Shown here one piece after another: positions 20,800 to 30,734 of a stretch of DNA of 64,000 nt. Source of the DNA: Symbiodinium natans (lineage: Eukaryota > Sar > Dinophyceae > Suessiales > Symbiodiniaceae); NCBI GenBank assembly GCA_905221605.1, contig CAJNDS010001724.1:695888-759887 (forward strand), in the 5' to 3' direction. Position 1 is the first letter of the stretch, and every line of letters begins with the position of its first letter. Made by a program: the position numbers and the translations under genes. The notes below the pieces were generated by a model that searched no databases, was not told the origin of the DNA, and was given only the letters and a program-made list of their open reading frames with translations.

Positions 20800-21996
20800 A
20801 TGGTCGTCTTTGCGCGTCAGGCTCGCCCGACCATTTCCTCCAGCATGCAACTCCCAATCGTTATGAAAGCCGTCCTCGTACTTGCCACGCTCTCCTGTAC
20901 ATTCTCGCCGGCAGGGTGTTTTGTCCTGCCAGTCCGCGCTGGCTACAAGCACATTCCCGTGCGGTGTCAGTCATGTTTCGCTCTGCCGCAGCTTCAACGT
21001 GTTGGATGCTTGTCCAGAAACATGCCTAGATGGACTGAGACTGCTGCATCCCCACCACACTACGGGAAGTTTCGAGTTTCCTGCAACCGTTATAGCAATT
21101 GTGTCACGAGGAAAGGTGGTTTGATAGCCGGCAGTGCATGCACCGGACATGGGCAGTGTCACTTGCCGGGAGGTTTGGGACCAGTTTTGGCAGTCACAGC
21201 TGGCGGTTGTCATACTTGTGCAGTGCGGGCAGATGGTCGCCTCATCTGTTTTGGACGAAATTTCGCTGGGCAGTGTGATGTGCCAGCAGATTTGGGATCA
21301 GTTTTGGCAGTCACAGCTGGCGGTTATCATACTTGTGCAGTGCGGGCAGATGGTCGCCTCATCTGTTTTGGACAAAATTTCGCTGGGCAGTGTGATGTGC
21401 CAGCAGATTTGGGACCAGTTTTGGCAGTCACAGCTGGCAGTGATCATACTTGTGCAGTGCGGGCAGATGGTCGCCTCATCTGTTTTGGAGGTAACGGTCG
21501 TCAGCAGTGTAATGTGCCAGCAGATTTGGGACCAGTTTTGGCAGTCACAGCTGGCAGTGATCATACTTGCGCATTGCGAGCAGATGGTCGCCTCATCTGT
21601 TTTGGCGCGAATGTCGATGGTCGGTGTGATGTGCCAGCAGATGTGGGACCTGTTTTGGCAGTCACAGCTGGCCGATTTCATACTTGTACAGTGCGGGCAG
21701 ATGGTCGCCTCATCTGTTTTGGACAAAATTTCGCTGGGCAGTGTGATGTGCCAGCAGATTTGGGACCAGTTTTGGCCGTCACAGCTGGCGTTTGTCATAC
21801 TTGTGCAGTGCGGGCAGATGGTCGCCTCATCTGTTTTGGACGGAATGTCGTTGGGGAGTGTGATGTGCCAGCAGATTTGGGACCAGTTTTGACAGTCGCA
21901 GCTGGCAGTGATCATACTTGCGCATTGCGGGCAGATGGTGGGCTCATCTGTTTTGGAGACAACGGATGTGGGCAGTGTGAGGTAGACAGCTGCTGA
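20800..21996 (+). CDS. RCC1-like repeat protein with N-terminal signal-like segment
   Basis: An uninterrupted 398-codon frame. ATGs lie at 20800, 20845 and 20863. The third starts MKAVLVLATLSCTFSPAGCF, a signal-peptide-like stretch, so secretion or plastid/ER targeting is possible; I favour 20863. From residue 127 (base 21178) there are seven repeats of 39 residues (117 bp each). Their pattern is VLAVTAG-x2-HTCAVRADGRLICFG-x-N-x3-CDVPADLGP, and a partial repeat (GHGQCHLPGGL) precedes them. Seven RCC1-type repeats suggest a seven-bladed propeller. Such proteins bind partners in many pathways, so the specific role is unknown. The repeats are nearly identical at DNA level except at the two residues before HTC and around the Asn loop. 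It lacks introns, unlike its neighbours. Confidence 0.85.
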   Translation: MVVFARQARPTISSSMQLPIVMKAVLVLATLSCTFSPAGCFVLPVRAGYKHIPVRCQSCFALPQLQRVGCLSRNMPRWTETAASPPHYGKFRVSCNRYSNCVTRKGGLIAGSACTGHGQCHLPGGLGPVLAVTAGGCHTCAVRADGRLICFGRNFAGQCDVPADLGSVLAVTAGGYHTCAVRADGRLICFGQNFAGQCDVPADLGPVLAVTAGSDHTCAVRADGRLICFGGNGRQQCNVPADLGPVLAVTAGSDHTCALRADGRLICFGANVDGRCDVPADVGPVLAVTAGRFHTCTVRADGRLICFGQNFAGQCDVPADLGPVLAVTAGVCHTCAVRADGRLICFGRNVVGECDVPADLGPVLTVAAGSDHTCALRADGGLICFGDNGCGQCEVDSC

Positions 21997-22004
21997 TCAT
22001 GCAG

Positions 22005-22058
22005 AAGAGAACGGTGTTGAGTGCCAAGGAGATCTTGGCCCTCTTGAACTACTCATAG
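22005..22058 (+). other. Possible extra 3' exon or UTR downstream of the RCC1-like gene
   Basis: After ATCATGCAG an open frame KRTVLSAKEILALLNYS runs to TAG. It is in a different phase from the RCC1 stop at 21994. It could be an alternative terminal exon or chance. Confidence 0.2.
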
Positions 22059-22195
22059 TACCTGCACCAGCATAGGCAGCCCCTTTGGCCCCACAAGTGC
22101 AAGCCCAGAGCCTCCTGGGTAGGATTTGGGGGAGACCCAAAAAAAAAGGAACCCTTCTTAGCCCTCTTCTATAGGCTCTCTTAAACAGGGGCCTT

Positions 22196-22470
22196 ATACC
22201 CTAAACCCTAAACCCTAAACCCTAAACCCTAAACCCTAAACCCTAAACCTGTATATTCCCAAGGGTCCCCCTAATCCTATCCCCATTTTTCTACGGCAAT
22301 CTGGGAGTCCTATGAGTACCTTTGGACAGCGGCCGGACCATCCTCAAGCCTGCATCACAAAAGTCGCTTAGCAGGGTTTAGGGTTCAGGATTTAGGGTTT
22401 AGGGTTTAGGGCCTAGGGTTTAGGGTTTAGGGTTTAGGGCCTAGGGTTTAGGGCTTAGGGTGTAGGGTTA
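22196..22470. repeat. Opposed telomere-type arrays
   Basis: CCCTAAA array at about 22196-22250 and TTTAGGG array at about 22374-22470, separated by 120 bp without coding signal. Confidence 0.9.
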
Positions 22471-22474
22471 CAAA

Positions 22475-24430
22475 GCACCAGAATTAAAGTAAAAAACCCA
22501 ACCAACTTCTATGACGACCGTACAATATCACCACCGCAGACAATTCAATCAGACAGTTTATTAACTCAGAAACCGCAAACAAAAGACGAAGGCAAACAAT
22601 GCATACGACAACATCCACGACAAACACCACGACAAAGAACCAATAGGGGCGTGCGCAGAAGGCAAAGAAGGAAAACAGAAAACGAAATACCGCCAACATC
22701 TACTCTATAGATGCAACATTTATAGACTAGAGTTACACAACGACAGTGTCATTCAAACCGCCTTCAAGGACGCAAAAGGCAGACCTTTTCATTTTTTGGA
22801 AAGAACCTAAAGGCGCAAATGTAACATCCACCAGATACATAGGGGACTTGGTGGGGAAACGAATTCTTTGAAATAGGAAAAAGAATTCAAAACCACATTT
22901 AAAAAGTTAATGGACACCTTCAACACAGACCCAGTGTTAGAAGATGACCGAATCATACAGGGCAGTATACGGAATGTATTCAAATTAAGAGCCTTGGACG
23001 AGTAGATGGTGACACAGATTTTAAGCCAGAACAGCAGAAACTAGCAAATACCGCAAATATGTGTATGTATGATATCGACATTCAAACACCTTCAGACCCC
23101 GAGTTTGAAACCTTTAAGGAAGCAATGTACGTAAAGCATGACAAAGAAAAGGTGTTGGTTCAACACCATGACCGATTGGTATAAGGATACGCTAAGGGGT
23201 GAGTTGCGAAGGGAGAAGAACAGATTCACCAACGAGAGTATGTTAAAACTGATGAATACGGCCGAAGATGGTTTCAAAACAAACGGGGAATCAATACAAG
23301 ATGTGGGGCCAGTGTTTCAACCCTACGGCATTCAAGTAAGGATACTGAAGTCCTTCATGAAGCATTTCTTCAAATACTCACCTAGCACGTACAACCACCA
23401 TACCAACAGTATATGCCCTAGTTGACAAACAACCACATCTACACAGCAAATGACAACCTACAGATGTTACGGCAGACGGTGGCAGCCCGTGAAAATCAAG
23501 ATGTATCGGTCAAGGCATCCCAGATTACCACATCAACGAGAAAGACGAACCCACAGAACATAAAATAATGACTTAACACATTGGATTTATGAAAGCAAGA
23601 CTGCAGGGCCTAAACCCTAAACCCTAAACCCTAAACCCTAAACCCTAAACCCTAAACCCTAAACCCTAAACCCAATGAACCGCAGGTGCGGCTTAGCGGT
23701 TGTATCGTATCAGATTTGTATTTCAACTCTGCATGGAAAAGAAGAGCACATAACATCATCTAATGTTATATGATATTGTATAATACTATTGTACACTACT
23801 ATATACTACTATATGATACTATATAATACTATATAATATATTTTCTAATATTATATAATATTATAAGATACAACTTTCAACTCCAAGAGCCTACGCCCAG
23901 CCGCTGAAAGATGGCATGCTTGTAAGACAAACCCAAAATGTAGTGACGGGCTCCATTGATGGAAGCGTGGAAGTAGGGTTTAGGGTTTAGGGTTTAGAGT
24001 TTAGGGTTTAGGGCTTAGGGTTTAGGGACGGAACAGATTCATAACAACATGTCTAAAGCAATATACGAATTCAACAAGTCATGAATTAATCCTTTGCATA
24101 AGTTTCATTTGGTAATGGTCATTTAGTTTGGAGGTGTTCCCCGCTCATTGCTTCTTTTGTTGCCCGATGCCTTTCTAAATGCTGGAATGTTCTTATACAT
24201 ATTAGAAGAGTTGTCTAACTATGTCTAAAGGCTAGCGTCGTAATCTAGTAAGATGGAAAAGAAGAGAATATGTGAATCGTGCTGTGTCCCACAGGATGTT
24301 GAAAAGTTTGACGGGTTTAAGTTGAAGACATGTAGTAATACATGCCGAGAAGGGAAAAGAAAATGAACAGGTTATAGTGAGCAGACTGAGAGACTTCGTT
24401 CGTCTTCAGGGTTTAAGGGGCATTCTTGTT
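22475..24430 (+). pseudogene. A-rich island with decayed coding relics
   Basis: Composition shifts sharply to A-rich on the + strand. Frame fragments read as protein but are broken by stops and frameshifts, for example DIDIQTPSDPEFETFKEAMY at about 23076 and EYVKTDEYGRRWF at about 23234. The island also holds two telomere-type arrays (23608-23674, 23970-24030) and an AATATTATATAATATTATAA tract (23760-23870). I cannot name the source. A mobile or protist-virus-like insertion is possible on composition and on the small zinc-type ORF at 24255. Confidence 0.4.
24255..24368 (+). CDS. 37-residue Cys-rich mini-protein (zinc-ribbon-like)
   Basis: ATG to TGA encodes a 37-residue peptide with the pattern C-x2-C-C then, after FDGFKLK, TC-x3-C-R. 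Two Cys pairs about 20 residues apart suggest a small zinc-binding fold. Similar short Cys-Cys modules occur in large DNA viruses and in eukaryotic fragments. The homology is inferred from pattern only. Confidence 0.35.
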
Positions 24431-24433
24431 CAG

Positions 24434-24481
24434 GAGCAGCCTGCAAGGTCCTCATGCTTGGCAACAGAACTGTTTGCAAAG
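24434..24481 (+). CDS. Candidate internal exon just upstream of the retrotransposon
   Basis: Acceptor GGGCATTCTTGTTCAG; donor GCAAAG|GTGTAT. 16 codons reading EQPARSSCLATELFAK, phase 0 to phase 0. If it belongs to the gene continuing at 35.1 kb, the copia element sits in its intron. Confidence 0.4.
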
Positions 24482-24520
24482 GTGTATCTTCTGAGGGCAA
24501 GTTCTAAATCCCCAGAGCTT

Positions 24521-24570
24521 GGGCTGTTCCCCCTTACACCAACAGTCCTTAGTAGGGATTATAGTACCCC
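24521..24570. mobile_element. Left arm of a family 1 palindrome split by the retrotransposon
   Basis: GGGCTGTTCCCCCTTACACC and CAACAGTCCTTAGTAGGG match the reverse complement of 34491-34530 (AAGGACTGTTGGTATAAGGG, then GGAACAACCC). The 9.9-kb element lies between the arms. Confidence 0.85.
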
Positions 24571-24594
24571 GTTTAGGGTTTAGGGTTTAGGGTT

Positions 24595-24599
24595 TAGGG
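24595..24599. repeat. Target-site duplication TAGGG (5' copy)
   Basis: TAGGG directly precedes the 5' LTR and TAGGG (34473-34477) directly follows the 3' LTR. Five bases is the usual copia duplication length. Because the target is a TTTAGGG array, part of the match could be coincidental. Confidence 0.7.
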
Positions 24600-24805
24600 T
24601 GCGGAGCTGCAGTTGGTATTGTAGAAAAGAGCTGGTGTTGAAAGTTGAAGGGTCAATGTACCTGGTAATCTTATTGGCTCAAGACTGGGCCATGCGCCTG
24701 GTAGCAAAAAGAAGTTTTGAGTTCTTGGTGTTTGCTGGTTGGTTCAGGGTGAAACCTCTGGCGACTGTTTGGGTTGATTCCCTTCCCCTTTCGGTTGCCC
24801 CCGTA
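24600..24805 (+). repeat. 5' LTR, 206 bp
   Basis: Starts TGCGGAGCTGCAGTTGG and ends GGTTGCCCCCGTA. I found no difference from 34267-34472. The ends are TG...TA rather than TG...CA. No obvious TATA box is present, as is usual in dinoflagellates. Confidence 0.93.
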
Positions 24806-24822
24806 GGTTATGAGCCCAAATT
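24806..24822 (+). promoter_or_regulatory. Candidate primer-binding site
   Basis: GGTTATGAGCCCAAATT immediately follows the LTR. GGTTATGAGC loosely resembles initiator-tRNA-type sites of copia elements. The tRNA cannot be fixed from sequence alone. Confidence 0.35.
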
Positions 24823-24866
24823 AGGCTTCCTGCGGTGTAGGTAAAATTCTACGCTTGTTTGGCGCA

Positions 24867-26990
24867 ATGGACATGTTGCGGCGTCGGTCGGAACCTGGAC
24901 TGTCATCCGCGGCCAATGAAGCCGAAGAAAATCGTGGTGATGGGGGTGAAGAACGACAACAAGTGGTACAAGCGCTGACAGATGGTAGGGAGGTTGCAAT
25001 GATACAACCAACGTCTCAGGTGGAAAACGAAGTGGTTCCGGTTCCAGCAGCAAATCCTTTCTGGAGCGAGCGGGCTCAAGAAGAAATGAGACTGAGGCAA
25101 TCAAGGCCGGCAAGTCTTCCTGCGAGCGGAGGGGATAGAAGTGGTGAAAATACGAGGAGGCCACCTTCGCTGCAAGATCTTTTGGGTCAGGAACCTGCAC
25201 CTGTTGAGAGACCATCGTCAGGCTTAATGGGCCAGATGGAACGAGGTACTATTGATGGAGCGCAAGTAGAGGAAGAGCTCATTCCTGATGTTGGTGGGGA
25301 AGAACAAAGTGAAGATATGGCGGTGGTAAAGCGTGCGCTGAAGGAGTTGCTTGTGCAAACAAAGGAGCTGGGGAACAGGTTGCCGGGTGGAGGAGAAAAG
25401 CTATACCTCTGCTGCATCTGGGTCAGCTTCGAGAGCACGGAGCACTGGAGTGGTGGACGCAAACGCTGCATATCCTTTGGGAATGACTCCAGAGAAACAG
25501 TACCTGCCAGGACAAGTTTTCTACACTGATGGTATGGGTGGTTTTTGGACTGTGTTGCCTGATGGGACATGGCTGCCCATTGAGGGCTACGACCTGCCAA
25601 AGGGTTGTGATCTTCAATCCTTGCCTGGGTCCAGGAAGGGGGATGCTCAAGTGGAGGATGAAAAAGAAGTGCCAATGATGCATGTAGCTGAAGGGAAGAA
25701 ACCCTCCAGATTGCCTCCATTGAATCACCCCACGGGAGGTCCTGCAAGTGGTGGATATGCAAGTGGACCACCTGGTTTAACACATGTTCCGATTACTTCC
25801 TTGCCGTCGGGTGCTGATGGTTCTGTCGCACCTATGGGGAACCAGCCCGGTTTTGTTTCAGCTCGCGAAACTGCGACGCAAGAGAACTCAGCAGGATCGG
25901 GTGGATATACAATGGTGGATGATGTTCCGTATCGGTGGAAAATGGTCGCTGGGAAGTTGGAATTAGAAAAGGTTCCGCTCACAGCTGTTACGCCTGGTAT
26001 AGGACATGGACTGCCTCAAGGGCCTGGTGGTAGGGTCAGTTTACCTCCTGGAGCAGTGGTGCCACGTGGTATGCCAATCATTGGTGATAGTTCTGGAACC
26101 GAACGTCCGGAGGCTCTTGGGAAGCATGTGATGAGCCTTCCTACTTTGGCAGACTACACACCAAGCAATCCGACGGCACTGGGTGATTGGATCGCAATGA
26201 TCGAACCAATGTTGTCTTCGCTGACAGATACAGGAAGAGTGTGGTGGCAATGCGTCTATTCAAAGGCATATCAAGCGTATGCCAAATGGTTGAGTGTTTC
26301 TCCGCTGGAAAGGTTGGGCATCAAGGCTGAGCTGGAAGGGCTCAAAGTGGTTCAAACTGTGCATGTTTTGTTGGAGCAGAGAGCGGTGTCTTTGCTGCTG
26401 CAGGCGATTCCGGAGAGATTGAAGACCGAGATCGTTTCCACTCGAATGTTGGGGTCAGTGATGATATTTTACAAATTGCTGACGGTCTACCAACCAGGTT
26501 GAGCAAATGAGCGCAGCACAATGTTGAACTTCTTGGTGCAACCATCTTCAGCAACCTCGATCTCAGAGGCCATAAAGGGAGTGCGTCAATGGGCGCAATG
26601 GCGTTCCCGATTAAGGGAGTTGAGAGCGGCAGAGCCGGACGCTACCTTGCTTATCAAGGGATTGGATGGTTTATCATCCGCGTTGCTGGCAAAACACCCT
26701 ACGGTTCATTTCAGAGTGGCATCCTTTCGGGAGAAATTGGGGGTGGACTACTCGGCGACCTCTGAAACTGCGACACAACTAGCTGAAATGTTACAGGCAG
26801 AGTTTGAACTGCTATTGCATAGTGCTGGTGATCAAGAGGTGAAGCAGGACTCGGATGCCAAGAAAAGGGCAAGGTTAAACAAGGCCCAAAAGGGAACTGG
26901 TGACGAGACGGAGGAGGGTGACAAAGGCAAAGGGAAAGGAGAAAGGTACAGCGGTGATGGTGAACGTCCTTTCTGTTGGATATATGGGAA
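24867..26990 (+). pseudogene. gag: Copia Gag, broken by one frameshift and one in-frame stop
   Basis: ATG at 24867 (MDMLRRRSEPGL). An acidic, Pro-rich N-terminal half runs to about 25,395, then the frame shifts by one near GGAGGAGAAAAGC. It continues with EKQYLPGQVFYTDGMGGFW and PYRWKMVAGKLELEKVPL. The helical capsid-like core includes RVWWQCVYSKAYQAYAKWL, LEQRAVSLLLQAIPERLK and MIFYKLLTVYQPG. TGA at 26500-26502 interrupts that frame, which then resumes as ANERSTMLNFLVQPS and LLIKGLDGLSSALL to a basic, Lys/Gly-rich tail. The tail ends at RPFCW, where the inverted segment begins. Gag packages the element RNA. This copy cannot make it without suppression. Confidence 0.8.
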
Positions 26991-27954
26991 GACAGATGCA
27001 GGCTGAGAGGATGTGATGCTCCCGAGTCCAACATGCCCATTCCTGAACACTCATTGGTGTCAGAGACCCTGGCCACATGTAGAACGCATACTCCTCGGCC
27101 TTCTCCCTGCTTCGGCAACAACGTGGCATCAGACGAACCGACTCCACAGTCCGCCCTTCCATTCCTCCATTGAGAATGGGACCAAGACGCACGCTGCCTT
27201 TCAGCATGCAAAACCATCTTTTCAGCTGTTTTGTAATCCATAACCAACAGCCATGTTCAAACCACAAGAGCTGGTCCAGCGAAGATTTTGCACCCACGTG
27301 ACACATCCCATTGATCACAGTGAGGTTCGCCCCAAACTCCAAAATCAACCAGAGAGGGATAATCAGGGGCCCATTGTCTTCCCTAATCAACGTCCCTTTC
27401 TCTGTAATCCTCATTGTCACACCACCAAGCGCGCTTTGCACCATAACAGTAGTGTCGGGTAAACATTCCCATGGAAAAAGCGTCCGCACAAGATGCGTAG
27501 CAGCTGTATCCACCAACGCCACTCTCCCTTCCTGCTGAAACAACCCAGAGCCACATAACATTCGAACACTGGGATCCCCGCTTGATGCCGACTGTGCTGA
27601 TGACAGCTTCATAGATTTCAGCACTTCCAACGCTTCAGCAAGGACCTGATTGGGTGTTGATGGCGATGAGGGACTTGCAGAACCTTTCTCCAATCCCGCA
27701 TTAGCCGTCTCATCTCCCCCTTCAGCCACCTCTGCTTTTTTGGCATTTCCCCATTTCGCACCTTTGCCGCCCTTTCCCCCTTTGGGAGAATTCCCTTTAG
27801 ATCTATTCCTCTCAGGGTTTGAGTCCACATTGGAACTTGCACCATCCTTATATGGACACTGCGGCTGTAGATGGCCAACGGCCCCACACTCGAAACATCT
27901 TCCTCGCTCCAGGGAGTCTTTGTCATGGCGAAATTTGCAGCGAGATCCGAAGAT
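26982..27954 (-). pseudogene. Inverted internal segment: CCHC zinc knuckle and aspartic-protease motifs
   Basis: Read on the minus strand from about 27954, the frame gives FGSRCKFRHD, a CCHC knuckle CFECGAVGHLQPQCP, then VALVDTAATHLVRTLFPWEC and TVMVQSALGGVTMR, an aspartic-protease-like stretch. After a frameshift near 27,247 a second motif, GMLDSGASHPL, ends the segment. Everything around it reads on the + strand. Flipping it places FGSRC after RPFCW at the left border, and joins DSGASHPL to SLRPGEQLPQQK at the right border in one frame. This fits a precise inversion inside the element. It could also be a misoriented assembly piece. Confidence 0.8.
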
Positions 27955-28509
27955 CACTTCGTCCTGGTGAACAGCTTCCGCAGCAAAAGGTGTTGGTGTC
28001 TTTAGCTGTTGGATCTCGGGAGATGTGTATTACCCCAGGTGGGACCCTGGTAACTCCTGAAGTGGTAGATCCACTAGTGCCAATTGGCAAAGCGAGCGCT
28101 TTGGTTGGTCTCAGAGTTCAGTGGCGTGGTGGCAAGTGCACAGCCTCACATCCTGTTCTGGGGGAACTTCGCGTTCGTGATCTGAATGGGTGCCCTTGTT
28201 TGGAAAAGGAGGTGGCGCTTCAGATCATTGATGAAATGGATTGGTGTTCACCAAAGCAAGCATTGAAGGTGGCACGTATGGTTCAAGGGTGTCCGAATAC
28301 GGACAACGAGGTGGCTGTAAAAGCGTCGTTGCAAAGCGCAGCGCGGACAGCGTCAGCGAATGAGGAGGAGTTCGTCCAGGCATGCTGGCGATTTCTTCGG
28401 TGGTATTATGGGGATATACCAGAAAATATGCTGATGGAGCTGTTGCCACGTGGAGATATTGCGGCGTTGCCTTTCAACCGTCATAAAAGGAGACGGCTGG
28501 CACGAGCAA

Positions 28510-29180
28510 AAAGGGTGGTGGTACACCTATTTTCGGGAAAACAAAAATGGCATTTTCCCAGTCGGGATGTGGAGGTACTGGAGCTGGATTTGACAAAAGG
28601 CGGTGACCTACATAATTCGAGCGTCTGGAAGTATCTTCTGCATCTGGCGGCTGAAGGAAAGGTGGTTGCTGTGGTGGGAGGACCTCCATGCAGGACAGTG
28701 TCAAGGTTGAGAGGTGAAGACGGTGGTCCACCTGTATTACGCCGGCGCTGTGGGCCTGAACGGTTGGGATTAAAAAGTCTTCCTTGGCCACATCAAGAAT
28801 TAGCTCAAAAGGATGGTGTTTTACTTCTGAAGATGCTTTTCCTATATGACGTGGCGGTGCATTCAAGGTGTGGAACTGCTGAGGTCATCAATGGAAGTTC
28901 TGTCTTCTTTGGCATGGAAAGTCCTGGGGACCCTGAACTCATAGGGAAAGATTTCTCTCAGAACGGCAAAACGGTCTTGAGTGCTGAGGATCTGGTGGAT
29001 GGTTCTCAGGAAGGGTTCTCAAGTCCTACCTTCTGGAGTTGGCCAGAGGTAAAAAGCTTTTGCGAGCGTTATGGAATGTACGCTGCACATTTTGATCAAG
29101 GAGCATTGGGACATGCTCTGGTGAAACCTACGACTTTCCTCGTGTCTGATATGGAACTATGGGAATCGTTGGAACAGGTT
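28510..29180 (+). other. C5-cytosine-methyltransferase-like domain in Pol
   Basis: VVVHLFSGK (28515) resembles motif I, the AdoMet-binding loop. VLELDLTKGGDLHN resembles motifs II-III. VVAVVGGPPCRTVS resembles motif IV, with the Pro-Cys catalytic pair (Cys codon 28689). FGMESPGDP (Glu codon 28917) sits where the Glu of motif VI is expected. FDQGALGHALVKPTTF follows. A classical QxRxR motif VIII is not obvious. Known family members transfer methyl groups to cytosine. Here activity is only inferred from motifs. Confidence 0.6.
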
Positions 29181-29399
29181 CGCGTGGTTGTTCCGTGGTC
29201 GGCAACATTCGCTTCTACCCTGGAAGAGCGTATTGGACAATCCTCCATATGGGCGCGATGGGCGTTTGGATTGGTTAAAAGAATACGTCACAGGTTGGCA
29301 CAATGGTTGCATGAGAGCGATGCTGAACGGGCAGCTATGGTGTCAAAAAAGGAAGAACGAGAAGGAACGTTACGGAGGTTGACAGCTGAGGAGCGTGCC

Positions 29400-30395
29400 T
29401 TCCGTGACCATTGCCTAAGGGGGCATATTCCTTTCAGACGTGATTGTCAAATCTGTGTGTCTGCCGCTGGAAAGGAGCGTCGCCATTTGAGGCGGAAACA
29501 TGGGGATGCCTACACTTTATCATTGGACTTGGCGGGTCCATACAAGTGTTCAAAGGATGCTCACCAGCAGAAGCCACGACACGCTGTTATTGGTGTGTAT
29601 CAGTTTCCAATGTTGGATCCCAATGTGGGTCGCCCTCCAGAAAAGGAGGAAGATGCGGATGAGGTGGAAGATCAGGTGGCAGATGAAGGTGCTGGTGTCG
29701 GAGAATGGTTAGGCGATGCAGTCGCTAACTTCGAGGAGGAAGACTCTGCGCTGGTGGAACCTGCGCCAGTTCTGGAGGCAGAGGTGTTGAAAATCCAAGC
29801 TTCTGAAAAATCCTGGAAGGAACTGAAGGACCACTTGACCCGGCCTGTCCGTATGATCAACTTCGTCATGGTGGAGCCGATTGTGGATAAACAGCAAACA
29901 ACTGTTTTGTCGGCGGTTCAAAGAATGATGGTGCGCTTGCAGAGACATGGGTATCCGGTGCTGAGAATCCACTCAGATCGAGCGGGGGAGTTTGTCAATG
30001 CACGCTTCCGGTCCTTTTGTGAAACTCGTCTGATATATAGGACCACTGGTGATCCTGGAGTCCCGCAAACAAATGGGCGCGCTGAAGCATGTGTGGGTTT
30101 ATTCAAACGTGGTGTGAGGTCGCTCTTAAAGGAGGCGCGACTCGGGCCGGCGTACTGGGCACTGGCTGCTCGCCATTGGTCAATGTTACGGTGGCAGAAA
30201 GCTGAAAGGGAGTTGGGGTTAAACCCCAAAGCATTGCTTCCCTTTGGTGCTCAGACTCAAGTCAAACGTCGTCCGTGGGAGTTGCTGGGTCCGGATGGAA
30301 CAAAGAAAGGTCGGCAATGGGTCGATCGTACGCAGCCTGCGCTTCTTTTAGGTCCATGCGATGACCTACCTGGTGGTTATTGGGTGGAAGCTCAA
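29400..30395 (+). other. Integrase: HHCC zinc site, D,D(35)E core, SH3-like tail
   Basis: HHCC residues lie in HCLRGHIPFRRDCQIC. Catalytic Asp 1 is in LSLDLAGPYK (29526) and Asp 2 in RIHSDRAGEF (29976). The Glu is in TNGRAEACVG (30084), 35 residues after Asp 2, the canonical spacing. An unusually long acidic insertion (about 29,640-29,800) separates Asp 1 from the rest of the core. Confidence 0.88.
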
Positions 30396-30734
30396 GGGAC
30401 TGCAAGGGATCCGGATGAACTGGTGTTATTTCCCTGCACTACGATTTTTTCCAATATAAAGGAACCGCCTGAATTGGAGCTGGAAGGGGTGGTAGAGGAA
30501 CAGGAGCCTTCTCCTCCAGAGCATCGTCTCAAGGGGAAAAAACCGGCGCTTCGGTTTGCTGATGAGGAAGGTCGTCCTTTACCTCCGCCTCGCGATCCTC
30601 CAGTTCGCCATCGGTTGATTGAAAAAAGCCCGGCCTCTTCACTGCGTGGTCATGTGGGCTCCTTGCGCTTGCTTCGCAAGCGGGGGGAGAGTCCGCCCTT
30701 AGAAATTTTCGAGGATGACATGCAGGGTCTGGGG

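Noticed and set aside
21134-21915. Long frames overlapping the RCC1-like gene on both strands (252 and 205 codons)
   Set aside because: They are by-products of the 117-bp repeat, whose period is a multiple of three. Only the 398-codon frame has RCC1 motifs and a signal-like start.
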